From positions 23,731,209 to 23,795,208 of the forward strand of contig JANDEH010000012.1 of the NCBI GenBank assembly GCA_024610705.1: 64,000 nt of DNA, given 5' to 3'. This DNA is from Tetragnatha versicolor. Taxonomy: Eukaryota; Arthropoda; Arachnida; Araneae; Tetragnathidae. Both the position numbers and the translations under genes were made by a program. The notes under the pieces are model-generated. The model worked only from the letters and a program-made list of their open reading frames with translations. It ran no database searches and had not been told where the DNA came from. Shown piece after piece: positions 23,184-34,340 of the stretch. Every line of letters starts with the position of its first letter. Position 1 is the first letter of the stretch.

Positions 23184-24223
23184 TAGTGCTGTCCTTTAAA
23201 AAATCCCCACTTTTTCATTTTCCTTCATAAAAAGCTTAAAAAATATGTTGATTAAATCAAACAAAATGGTGTTATAACGGCTCATCCTCCCCTACATTTT
23301 AGTGCTTAGTATTTTTAATTCCAACTCTCCATTACAAATTGGCAGACAATTAAGTAAGAATAAAAAAAACATGCTTTGAAAGTACTCAAAAAATTAAGAA
23401 AAAATATGATTAAACGGTTTATTTTAATAGAAAAGAGAAAAGTTAAGATAATCAAAACCAAGTTTATTACAAATTATTTCTAAAATTAAACTGTGGTAAG
23501 AGTTTTTCTCCTCAAGAGTTTTGTCTTAAAAATATAACGACGATTGCGGTTTTACTGTGGTATTTTTCATTCGGATGTTGAAAACGACGAATTAAGTACA
23601 AATACTTCGTACAATTTTAGTCAATAACCCATTTTCGAGTAAAACTAAGTAAAGTGCAATCTTTTTATGGAAAATGGCTGTTTTTGGTATCATTGAGTTT
23701 TATCAAATATACTGAAAAAAGAAATCGAGAATTACTCTGAAACAACTATTCATCAACAACTATATCATGAATAATATTAAATATTTCTCATTAATTTTTG
23801 TTTATTTTTTGATTTAATACAAAAAGAAAAATGTTTTTTTAAGCACCATATGGGGTTTTTTCACCCCTCAATTAAAAGACTACCGTAAGGTCCCTAATTG
23901 GCTGACTGAGTTGAAATTTTAAGATTTTCTCATAATAACGGGATAACACAAAAACACGTGAAAAATGCTTAAGTCTTTATAACATACATTGTAAAGCATC
24001 AAAATCTGCATAACTAAATCATTTTTTTTGCCAAAAATCGACATTTTCTGCTTATTCAAATAAATAAACGGTTCTTTGACTTGTTTTTACTTTCCTTGCC
24101 ACTCTAAATGGCATAGAAAGACAGGGTGCATGATAATTTAAAATTATTTCAATTATTTATTTAAAATATCTCAATGGGGGTTTTTAGGGTACATTTTGAA
24201 GTTTTTTTTAAAGGACAGCACTA
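23184..24223. mobile_element. TA-flanked element, 1.04 kb, no coding capacity
   Basis: The left terminus TAGTGCTGTCCTTTAAAAAA is exactly inverted at the right (24205-24223), and TA borders both ends. The interior is AT-rich. It is most likely a non-autonomous Tc1/mariner-type element. Confidence 0.75.
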
Positions 24224-24452
24224 TATGACTTAAGAGATAAAATTTTTTCCCAAATTCTTTAACGTCTTCGCTTGCCTGTGCCACTGTTATAACTCCTCCA
24301 TTCTGCACTGTCGCACGCCTGCCGTTGGTTGGCCATCCCTGCACTACACAATTGGCCCACTGTGTTCACTGGAACGTTTTTTTTGTTCCAGCTGTACTAA
24401 TTTGAATTCTTAAGTAATAAAACAAAAGAACGCTGGTAAATTAAATAACTAA

Positions 24453-24531
24453 CCCTTTAACACCTATAGCACCCGAAATTCCCATTGCATCTTAAAAGAA
24501 AACTTTGGGAGCGACTTTAGGTCTGAAAGGG
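24453..24531. mobile_element. Minimal TTAA-type MITE, 79 bp
   Basis: The ends CCCTTTAACACC and GGTCTGAAAGGG are imperfect inverses. The flanks read CTAA at the left and TTAA at the right. It resembles the other CCCTTT elements in the window but is much shorter. Confidence 0.55.
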
Positions 24532-24535
24532 TTAA

Positions 24536-25857
24536 TAACTGTGTTTATTTTTTTTTTTATCAAAATTTGATACACTGATGACATTCTTCCTGCTTAATTT
24601 TGATCTTCCTTATCGATCTTCCTCATGTTTTTAAGAATTTTATAGCCATGTCATATTAAATATTCCTTATTGTTTAATTGTATGTAAAATTTTTTTAAAT
24701 GTCGCTACATTTTTTTGCTACAGAAAGTAAATAACCTAAAGATGTTTAGGTTGTATTTGAAAAAGTTCTGTGTTTAATACTAAATGTAATTTTGCTTTTG
24801 TAATTATATAAAAAAATTAGGACTATTTTGGTTAAAAGTTTTTGATTAAAGTTATTATTTTTTTGGTAGTCTCTTAAAATTTTTGTAAATCTGTTTTAAA
24901 TTATGTTTAGAATTACTTTTTCATTCCTTTATTTTTCTGGTTTTAACTGTCCTTGTTCTATTTTTTTTTGGTATCATAGTGAGTGAAAACTCAAAATTGT
25001 GTTGTCATAAAGCAATAAAAAGTTTAGATTTGATGCTATCGTAAACATTTGATGTACTGCCTACATTATTTGAATATTATTTAAAAATAAATAATATTCG
25101 TTGATGATTTTCTCATACTACAAAAAATCACCATAACTAACTGTGGTAATATTTTACAGTACCTCTTATTTTTGTGTGCTTAAACTCTATCATTCAAAAT
25201 TCCTATGTCTCAAACCTGGTGTTTCCTAACTTCTTACAACCCCTTAATTTGATATAGAAACACTATATTCTACTGTACCATATTAATACGAGTGGATGGT
25301 ATAGTGGTATATCTAGAGGGTATAGCTGTTCAAGGGTATTTGTATATGTTCAAATCAAACTATGGTGAACTATAACGTCATTTGGAGAGCAAAGGTCGAA
25401 AAAAGTTGTGTCGGAAATATCTCGATTTTATACAGAATATTGTCTTGATCAAAATTCTGAACTCTCGTCTCTTGTATAGAAACCTTGAGAAAGACTTGTT
25501 AGAAGAATGTTAGAAAAACCTTTCTTGTTAGAAAAACCTTGAGAAAGTGATCTCTCCGTATACACTATTTCTTTGTTTGAAATAAATACTTCGGGCAACA
25601 GATTTCACCCCCACAATTTTCCACACAATTGAATCTAAGAATATTCCACATTTTTTCAACCGCATACCCATTTTACTTATTTTTGGTGAATAGAAAAGCT
25701 TTAAGAGAGAATTGGAAGTCTTCCAAACTGAGAAATATTTCATGTTGGGTGTTTTGTATTACTTTTATTTTGATTTTTTCATAGTAAGTTGTGGAATGTG
25801 GAGTTTTTTCGACACCGAATTTTTGCATATAGCTGTATACAGCTATAAAAATATGAT
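24536..25857. other. AT-rich intergenic stretch
   Basis: It holds runs of A and T and short ORFs only. No exon, RNA gene or paired termini were recognised. Confidence 0.45.
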
Positions 25858-25913
25858 TAAAATACGCAGAAAAGATTCCATTTTATAAAATGGAATCTTT
25901 TCTGCGTATTTTA
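25858..25913. repeat. 56-bp perfect palindrome with no loop
   Basis: The two 28-bp halves, TAAAATACGCAGAAAAGATT outward from the left, are exact inverses meeting at 25885/25886. With one mismatch the symmetry continues outward another 10-11 bp (ATATGATTA versus TATTCATAT). Confidence 0.95.
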
Positions 25914-27442
25914 TTCATATTTTTGAAAGAAATGTAGAACAAATATGCAAGTGCTTAATATTTTGGTGACGTTAAACGTCAAAAATTTCTTCTATGAGGG
26001 ACAATAGAAGTTTTAATTCTAAGTTGACCGAAAATAGTATTTGAAAAGAGCGTTGATTGAAACTTACACACTTACACACAGGAAAACATCTCAATTCGAT
26101 TTTTAAAGTTGAAAAGAAAATTACTTTATTCCTCACTCCATGTTAACCTCAATGTTAAATTTTGTGATTGAATAAAATTGTTTACAATTTTTAGCTATGT
26201 CAACTCTAAGATTACCCAATAATCCGGTTTGTAATTCACATAGTCACATCCTTAAGACAAGGCATCCCAAGACCAAGACAGCTTCTAATTTTGGGTATAA
26301 ATATTCTGGTATTAATAATAATAATCTCTCTATTCTAAAAAAAAGTTTTTGGTGAACGGTTTCCAGAGAAAGGCTTTTTAATTACTGAACCAAATGACAC
26401 ATATATGGTATCAAAATGTCCGAATTCTTTCCGGATTTCCGAGTAAGCCCTTCGATTTTTCAAAAAAATTCTTAATTTTAAAATATTTCCATTTTTTTAG
26501 ATTTCGGATAAGGTCGCAGTTACATAGCAAGAAACTATGAATTTTAAAACAATTGAAAATATATTTCACTGGTTTTTTAACATTCAAATACATTAAATAA
26601 TCATCTTTCTATTTATCACACTAATTTAAAAAATATATATTGGATTCTTTTTAACAATATTTATATTTTTGCTGTTCAAACGATTTTAATTATATTTAAA
26701 ACTAATTTATAATTAATTTATCTTTTATTTTTAAATAATTAATTCATATTTATATATTTATCTTTGTCGTTGTGGCAACCTAATCATTACTATATTTACA
26801 ATAAAATATAAACTCGCTTTCAGAAATTTTGAACTTTTGCATTTATTTATTACAATAATAATTATTTTTATATCCTTTTGCAAGTTATATTATTTAAGGT
26901 AGTAAAAGGTAACTTTTTTTTATAATGCCAAAACGCAAAACTAGATATTGCGGGGGAATGTTTTAGTCGATGTTTATTTGTTCTAATGAAGCAAAATTCT
27001 AAATTTTCGTGATGTTTACGATAATTACTACATTTTTCACAGACAATCAATGAAAATCATTACAAATTTTAAGAAAGTAAAATTTATTCCGGAGATGTTT
27101 CAGTGCTTCTGAATGGATCTGTGTGAGAAAAACATTACCTTGGGGAAATGGTAAAAGAAAGTTTACACTGCTTTTTGTTACTAATTTTCTTGGAATTAAA
27201 TGGCGATCCGCCAATTCATATTGCCATAAAGGAACTGTTAAAATTTCGCCGCTGAATGAATATTCCCCTTTTTTGAAAGAATACCCCAGAGAAGTAGTTC
27301 CCCTGTTTTAAGAATGTTTTATAAAATGAGTAAGTGCTGTGAGCTGTGTTTTGTGAGAATGGCAAAGAGATCCTTAAGTATCAGCGTCAGCAGTTAACGG
27401 GGGTTGGCGAGCGATAGCGAGCAGGGGGCGGTAGCTCCCTAG

Positions 27443-27468
27443 TAATAATAATAATAATAATAATAATC
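27443..27468. repeat. (AAT)n microsatellite
   Basis: About eight to nine uninterrupted AAT units occur here. Confidence 0.9.
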
Positions 27469-28494
27469 GTAAGCAGTTATGTGTTATTTGTTGCTTTTGC
27501 AACCATATTTTAAAGAAGATAGTAACTAAATGTCTTTCACCAGATACAAATGAGCCAACTCTATTATATCAGCGAAGTATGTCACCGTGTGGACTGAAGA
27601 AGCCTCAAATAAATTCCAATTAAACTTTGATTAAAGGAAACATTTAAACTAAACTCAATTATTCTTCGAACTCCAAAAGGCCGCAACTTTAATCAGAGCA
27701 TCCGTTTATTTAGGGCAGACCTCGAAAAAACAAAAAAACTAGGAGATAAAACTAACTGGAGCAGTCTGCCCTGACCGAGTTACGCCCTAACTGAAACCAA
27801 GAGAGAAAAAAAAACTTGAAACAAGTTGTCGTCCCCAAACAAACTAAAGTTAACGAAAGCCCAGAGTAATCCAGGTATTCAAAGCAAATTTCCTACGATA
27901 ACCTCGTGTTATAGCCGCCCGAGGCTCTCGATGTTGCTTGGTTACCGAAAAGTGTTTTTTATTACTCTGTCCCCATGACAACAGGTGGCTTCGGCAGTGT
28001 CTTGGGAGGCGAATTTGTCAACAGAGATGCGTAAATAACCTCTTTACTAAATGCAAATAATCGTTTATGAAAGGATTTATTCATGAAGTTATGACGGAGC
28101 AATTTGTTTAAGTACTCATTTTACGGACAGGGGTGGTGTATACAGATAGGGAGGATTTTGGGATAAGTAGTGGTTGGATTGCGATTTCCTGAGTTATTAT
28201 GAGGTAATTTTATTTTCTCTTTCTTCTAGCTAGACTAATTAATTATGGGGTATTTTTTTCTTTTAATAACCTACCTTAAAAAAAGGTGGTTATAGATTCA
28301 CGCGATAGTTTGTCCGTTTGTTATTGTAGGTTCCATAAAACTAATGCAATTGTTTTCATTGAACATAAAGTTCCATTAAATTTTAAAATCTTAAGAAAAA
28401 CAACTTGCAAAGGTCCCTTGGTTAGGTACATAAATCTCATAGGTTAATAGCTAAGTTCCAGTTCCAACCCGAAGATTTACACCAATTGATTTTG

Positions 28495-28740
28495 TATACA
28501 GTCGTTTCACTGCTTTTATTTGAAACCAACAGGGTCATGGAAGTAAAGTGACCATGCTTAATGCATTGAGACGGCTTACAACACCTTTAGCGTCAAAAAA
28601 TAAAGTTAGTTATTTTCTGGTAAAGTTATTTTCTGCATCTTCTAAAATAGACTTCCATTGAGTTAAAACTAGTCTCAAAACCACCTCATTTGATGAAAAT
28701 TTGCAATTGGAAGTATGGGAGTCTTGCGGAAATATTTTAG
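28495..28740. mobile_element. Degraded half copy of the CAGGTGTTTC MITE
   Basis: The phrase order matches the left arm of the elements at 19816 and 36507: TATACAG, CTTTTATTTGAAACCAAC, GGGTCA, GGAAGTAAAGTGACC. Many substitutions are present and there is no matching right arm. Confidence 0.6.
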
Positions 28741-28756
28741 GAAATAGACTTATAGG

Positions 28757-29200
28757 GGAGAGTGCTGTACCTAAGGACGGTTATATCTCGGCCACCGCGT
28801 TTTAAAATTCAAGAAAAAAAGGAAATTTGAATTTGTGGTCGGAATTTGAATCTAAACAGATGCTATCTACTTCATAACGTGAAATCAGCTCTTTAAAATA
28901 ATATATTTAAATTTAATATAATAAATTTACTGTTTTTAGATGCTCAAAGTTTTTTTGTGCATCACTACATTAATATTTTTCTTCCCTTTTAATTATGATA
29001 TGATAAAATTAGGCATAAGGGGCGAATCCCCGAGATTTTTATTTTTATTTTTTATATTAGAAATCGTCAGATCTCAATTCTTTTATTTTTTATAAAATTT
29101 TGAATGCAGAAACATCTGATGTTGTACCTTCGGACACCATACGTGTTGTACCTACGGACACGTTCTTGTGGGTGTCTGTAGCTAATCGGCGTTTTTGAAT
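28757..29200. mobile_element. Fragment with pogo-like terminus and GTACCT-GGACAC repeats
   Basis: TAGGGGAGAGTGCTGTACCT at the left resembles the GGGGAGACTAGGG terminus of the element at 40009. Related words recur inside (GTTGTACCTTCGGACACC and GTTGTACCTACGGACACG near 29124-29162). The right terminus was not found. Confidence 0.4.
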
Positions 29201-29691
29201 CAGGTTTCATTAAAGTGAATACATTTTAATGCATATTAAATTAATTATAAATGGTTATCTATTTGTCGGCGATTATTTTCAAGTGATTCTTACATGAAAA
29301 ATCAAATAATTTGTGATCTAAACTACTTTTTTAAATTTTTGATTCTAATTTGCATTTGATGTAAAATAGGGTGTAAAATCTAAAGCACCCTATCGCATTT
29401 AAGTAGGATGATTACAAAAAACTTAAAATTTCCTCTGAAGAAGATATGCGAATGTTATTACCACCAAATGCTTGCACAACTATGAAATTGTTTTTTTGGA
29501 TCAGTGAAGTGATCAGATCAATCAGCATGATTGATGAAACTATTACCTCAAATTTCGATCTACAAATCCCATGTGATTTATCCGGAAAGAATCCGGACAT
29601 TTTGATACCATATATGTGTCATTCGGTTCAGTAATTAAAAAGCCTTTCTCTGGAAACCGTTCACCAAAAACTTTTTTTTAGAATAGAGAGA

Positions 29692-32600
29692 TAAAAGGAA
29701 GAAGAGAAAAACTAATGTAATTTTTAAAATATCATTCCTGATAGAATCATTATTAAATTTAATAAATTTTTTACTCTATGTCATCCGGATGTATTTAATT
29801 ATTTTTGATTTAATGACAAATATTTTAAAGGACCTAAAACGAAATAGTGCTGCATGAAACCTGTAATAAGTATTAAAGATTCAGTAAGAAATGCAATACA
29901 TTAATCCCCATTCGATAAAGCTTTCTTTTACAGAAATCTAGTCAAAATATTAAAATTACTGCTTATAAACGTAAGATTTAGGAGAAATAGTTAGAATTCA
30001 ATGAACTGATCTGTGTTTAGTATTGATCTTTAATACAAAATACTGAAGTTGACATTGAGCAAATGTTTATTATCACATAAAACACAAAAGTGTCACATTT
30101 ATCACAATACACAGACATTCATGCGAGTTCATGCAAAACGGTAATAATCTTCTTTAAAAACTCTATACAGATGGAATTTTTAATACAAGTTTGATATAAT
30201 AATTCACTCGTTCAAAACGTATTACACTTCTCGACACTCTTTGATCTTAAGCCGAAACTGGGAAAAGTCGTAAAATCTGTACAAAAATCTAAATTATTTT
30301 GATAAAAATATAATTTTTTTAATACTTGAGATTGTCCATTTGTTCGCGCCTTTTGAGATATCTTTTTATATTGACAACATGTATAGAATTTGAACGTTAG
30401 ATAGTTAAATTTTCAATCGGGATTGTTTTTTACTAGATCATCCCTTTTTCATAAATGCACGATATAGTTAAACCTACAAGTTAGAGCAGTAGAAACTAAA
30501 ATCGCAGAAAATCTGATGGGAATGATATTGATATTATGGTATTATAATTATTGAAATGGGAAATATAAGAATGAGATAGAATGAATTCGTGTAATCTAAA
30601 CTTCTTTATAGTTAGTTATGCGTTTTAAAACTATTGTTTCAGTGTTATAAAGATTTATTAAAAGGGAATTATGCAAAAAAAAATGCAAATGAATGCATTA
30701 TGCAATGAATTATGCAAAAAGATGCATTATGCAATGAATTATGCAAAAGAGATACAAGTTTATTATTTTTATGAAATGAGATCAATGATTACTTAATTTT
30801 CGTACACAAAAGTTATCAAAAAAGGTTTTCTTGTTCTTTAGAATAATATCGTAATAAAGCTAAAATATTTCAGTAAGAAAAAAATCTTTATCTTTAAATC
30901 TTTTAAGTAAGACTTCAGAAAATGAACTAAATTATGCAGCTAGGTAATATATTGAGCAGCATGGTTCTCGAGAACTGATGTAAAAAGATTATTTTTTTAC
31001 TTTAACAATTTAGTTGCGAACCTAAATGTTCATTTGAAGCAATTAACAACGAGCAATATACCATAAGCCTTATTATCAACCATCTATTTACTATCATTTC
31101 ACTCATTTATCATCTATTAGCACACCTGTTTATATAACGGGGGCAATCATTAGATTCTATGAAATAGTTAATGCAGAATAGAAACAAACAACAATACAAA
31201 GGTAAATTATTTACAATATCTAAAATCTACAATGTCATTGAATAAAAATAGAAAGTTTGATAAAAATAGATAAAGTATTTGTATTCGTATAGTGTAACGT
31301 AGTAACTTTTGTAAACATTTGGAGTCCAATAGTTACAACAATGGTTTAAATGCACTGCGATCTTTGAAAAGGAAAACTAGATTTTCATTGTTTTAGTTGT
31401 AATCGATTTTTTTCTCCCAACACATTTTTGAATTTAGTCTTATTAAAACACATATCTGTCCTTAAGTAATCAAGAAATGGTTTTAAAAATATTTTATTAT
31501 TTTAAATTTGGCACAAGTACATCATAAGTTTTGTTCAATGTCAATATGTCAACTTTTAAGTTCTGTAGTAACTTGAATTGTAAAATTAGTAGGTTTCGAA
31601 CTTATTTCTTATATGAAACTTATTTTTGGAACCTTCTAAAATAATGTTGTATTATATTTTCCTAATTGTATTAAAATATTTTAAACCCGAACTTAATTTC
31701 AAAAAGTAATGCATAACTTAATGTGTATAATTTAAAATAAAATTAAGCCTAACTTTACTGTAAATGGACGAATTATAAATACTTCCTCTTTCATGAGACC
31801 AAATTTTTCTTTGAGATGGAATTTTTTGAGGGTTAGAAAGAACTCACTGCTCTATTTGCTGTTTTTATTACATGTATTGAAATCTATTTTTACTATCTAT
31901 ATTCTTGTATTGAAAAAACCTTCTTTTTTTCTTATTTTAGGGCTGTAATGAAAAACCATTTCCGCCTAAAACCTTAACATTTCCCCTTTCTATTGCTAAG
32001 TACATCGTTTATTGCTTTAAAATATACAAATGGCTATAAAGAAAAGACATTGCAAAGAATGTAGCTAAAGGCAAGCATTGGCGTGTTTTTCAAACCTAAC
32101 ATATATTATGCAAAAAGCTCAATCTAAAATTTCTCGAATTTCTAAAAATTATTGTGTGAATAACCACAAAATTAAGTATGAGAATATAACTTTTGATGAA
32201 TATTACGCTTATGAAAACGCGTTTATCCTGAAAGGGGGAATTATAGGATAAAAAATTGATGAAAACAAGTAATTTAGGATATTTTAATATCTGGCGCCTT
32301 ATGTAACACCGTCCTCAAATTTTAAAGATTTTTTTAGCATTATAGAGTTTCGTTACTGTGTCTATGCTATTGAATTTTCTACTGAACACATTTAGGTTGT
32401 TAGGATACTCTGATATACATTAAGTGAATGTGAAAAAGTACGATAGATCATAAAACCTTCTTTTCACCACGTTTTCAATAGAAATCTTAGATTTCATACT
32501 TCTTTGGAATATTATCGTTTAAAACAATGAAAGACCAATATCTTTCACCTATCGCAATATCACCTTACAATTAGATCTCTTTCTCATAGAAAAGGAAAAT

Positions 32601-33270
32601 GATGTCAAAATTTAGATTTTAATACTTTTTTTAAAATTCGATTGATAAATTGATTCAGTTCTGTAACATAAGTAAAACTTTGGAAAATTTAAAAGGTTAT
32701 AAAATTTTGTCACTATTCTAAGCCTTGTTAGATAAAAACAAGATAACTATTTCTATAAATGTGTCTGCAGACATTATTTTTGAATACATCGATTTAACTT
32801 AAATTTACTTTTTTATTAACTTCTTTTTAAATTATTTATTAACCTAATCGATTAACTTAAATTAACTAATAACTGATTGTTGACATCCTCTTAAAGAAAT
32901 AAGAAGCAGAAATTTATCACATTCTTTTTGATACATTAAAATTACTTTTTACTCTTCAGTAAAAATACTTAATAAATAACTGAGAATTCAGGATCTGGAC
33001 TAGTAACATGAAAACGGGGAACTGTATTTAACAGCAAATAAATCAGAAGCGAAGTACTCAGTAAATTTAAAAAAACCCAGCTTCATTAAGCCTTTCAGAA
33101 CCTCTGCAAAGGACTGAAAAACCTGATTAGTTAGAAAGTCGATAACCTCCTACGATTCAAAAAGTAAACCTCGAACTTCAACAGGCTCCTTCTGTTAACA
33201 TACAACAGATAACAGTGCTGACTTTTTGAGTATGTGTGATCACAGCACCTCCAATCCACAAAACAATGAG
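29692..33270. other. 3.6-kb AT-rich intergenic stretch
   Basis: No coding potential, RNA gene or paired termini were seen. It contains the small tandem repeat at 30668-30748. Part nearest 33,270 is presumably the 3' UTR of the minus-strand GTPase gene. TTTATT (AATAAA on the minus strand) occurs near 32,811 and 32,836, but I cannot choose a cleavage site. Confidence 0.45.
30668..30748. repeat. Tandem repeat of ATTATGCAA / ATGCATTATG words
   Basis: A unit containing GCATTATGCAATGAATTATG occurs twice, preceded by ATGCAAATGAATGC. The block holds one perfect octamer (ATGCAAAT) and several ATTATGCAA words, which are POU- and C/EBP-like sites. Confidence 0.7.
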
Positions 33271-33903
33271 CTACATGATGGAACACTTGGTGGCCGAATC
33301 GCCGCCTTGCCTGTCCCTATGAGCGTGTAGACTTTCGAATCTGGGCGATGAGTAAGACGACAGCTTCTGCCCACAGTCCGCATAGTCCAAGGCCCTCACC
33401 AACTCCTGGAACAGCAGGACAACATGCCAGTTGTGTTTGGCCGAGCACTCCACATATCCGCACTTCCAGTGCTTCTTGACCAGTCCTGCCACCTCCCTCC
33501 TCTCTCTGCCCCTCAGCATGTCCTGCTTGTTCCCCACCACCACCAGGGGTACCCCGTGCATGTCCCTGGTGTCGCAGATCTGGTCGCGTACGCTCTTCAC
33601 GTACTGGAAGGTCTCCAGGTCGTTGAGGTCGAAGACCAGGACGTAGGCGGATGCGCTGCGGAGGCCGTAGTCTCGGAAGTCCGCCCACTCGGAGGCGGAG
33701 TCGGCCGGGAAGTAGGGTATGACGGGCAGGTCCACCAATCGGAGAGAGTAGACTCGCTCGTTGAGCACCACCGTGGGCGTGTAGACGGCCTTGGAGTCGG
33801 TGGGAGAGTATTCATCGGAGAACTCGCTCAGCACGAACTGGCGGATGAGGGAGGTCTTGCCCACCCCTGCCGCGCCAAGCACCACCACCTTCACCACTTG
33901 CAT
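33271..33903 (-). CDS. RASL10-family Ras-like small GTPase
   Basis: From the ATG at 33903 this encodes 210 residues, the usual RASL10A/B length. Motifs: G1 P-loop GAAGVGKT (10-17), G3 reduced to DLP (58-60) as in RASL10 proteins, G4 NKQD (125-128), G5 CSAK (153-156). The RASL10-specific stretches are ADFRDYGLRSASAYVLVFDL and KCGYVECSAKHNWHVVLLF. The C-terminus CSIM (207-210) is a CaaX box, so prenylation and membrane attachment are expected. Vertebrate relatives are brain-enriched atypical Ras proteins. The DNA is markedly GC-richer than its surroundings. An acceptor (TTTCCCTGTTGCAG) ends at 33928 on this strand, and the frame is open from it to the ATG (IIPSDTFD), so an upstream coding exon may exist. 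The alternative is initiation at MQVVKV. Family assignment is confident; the exact N-terminus is not. Confidence 0.9.
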   Translation of the reverse strand: MQVVKVVVLGAAGVGKTSLIRQFVLSEFSDEYSPTDSKAVYTPTVVLNERVYSLRLVDLPVIPYFPADSASEWADFRDYGLRSASAYVLVFDLNDLETFQYVKSVRDQICDTRDMHGVPLVVVGNKQDMLRGRERREVAGLVKKHWKCGYVECSAKHNWHVVLLFQELVRALDYADCGQKLSSYSSPRFESLHAHRDRQGGDSATKCSIM

Positions 33904-33927
33904 GTCGAAGGTGTCCGAGGGGATGAT
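33904..33927 (-). other. 5' extension of the GTPase exon to its splice acceptor
   Basis: Directly upstream of the first ATG, eight in-frame codons (IIPSDTFD) follow a polypyrimidine tract ending TTGCAG. The exon therefore begins at 33927 and is not the first exon. Confidence 0.65.
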
Positions 33928-34096
33928 CTGCAACAGGGAAAGGCATGTTAGAACGTGTTGTTAATTTGCTACACTGTGAAAAAGTGTCGTAGGAAAACGG
34001 CAGCGAAAGATGACGGAGATTTCTCTGTCGAATTTGAACATTTCTGTGTACAGGAATATACTGGCTAATTTTTCTGTGGAAGTATTTAGGGATAAC

Positions 34097-34340
34097 CAAT
34101 AGCGGATCCAGGGGGTTGCACGAGGGCACGTGCCCTTCATCAGAAGAGTAAACGTTTATTGTATAAATTGATATCTGAAGAGAATTTTTTGAAAAATCGT
34201 AACTTTGAATGCTTTAATGTGTAGCTTTATGGCAAAAAGAGTATATTATATACGTTTTTCCAAAAGTGTCACAGTTTCTGCTGCTGGAGATGTTTAAAAA
34301 TCCTGGTGCCATCCAAAAGTCAAATCTGGATCCGCCTCTG
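34097..34340. mobile_element. MITE with GCGGATCCAG ends, 244 bp
   Basis: It starts CAATAGCGGATCCAGGGGG and ends CTGGATCCGCCTCTG. The same terminal type (CAGTGGCGGATC) is present at 36190-36502. Such ends are typical of hAT MITEs. No clear 8-bp duplication is readable. It would lie in the GTPase gene's intron if that gene extends upstream. Confidence 0.7.

Larger units (their letters stand above)
26326..29691. mobile_element. 3.4-kb element with 115-bp terminal inverted repeats
   Basis: The left terminus 26326-26440 (CTCTCTATTCTAAAAAAAAG) is matched in inverse by 29579-29691. The arms include AACCGTTCACCAAAAAC and CATATATGTGTCATT. No transposase-like ORF of useful length lies between; the inside holds an (AAT)n tract, a decayed CAGGTGTTTC MITE and a pogo-like fragment. 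No clear target duplication can be read. It is probably a large non-autonomous DNA transposon. Confidence 0.75.

Noticed and set aside
27926..27946. Second possible X-box (GTTGCTTGGTTAC near 27,933)
   Set aside because: It fails the RRNRAC half-site at one position and no gene start lies nearby.
29412..29634. Overlapping 62-codon ORFs on both strands near 29.5 kb
   Set aside because: They cover the inner edge of the 115-bp terminal repeat of the 26326-29691 element and show no protein-like features.
33931..33933. TTG as start codon of a 220-residue GTPase
   Set aside because: The TTG and CAG lie within a polypyrimidine tract plus acceptor (CTGTTGCAG); the natural start is the ATG at 33903 or an upstream exon.
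33424..33951. 175-codon plus-strand ORF (and other ORFs) overlapping the GTPase exon
   Set aside because: These are antisense or shifted-frame shadows of the GC-rich RASL10 exon. They lack domains and their openness follows from the real gene's composition.
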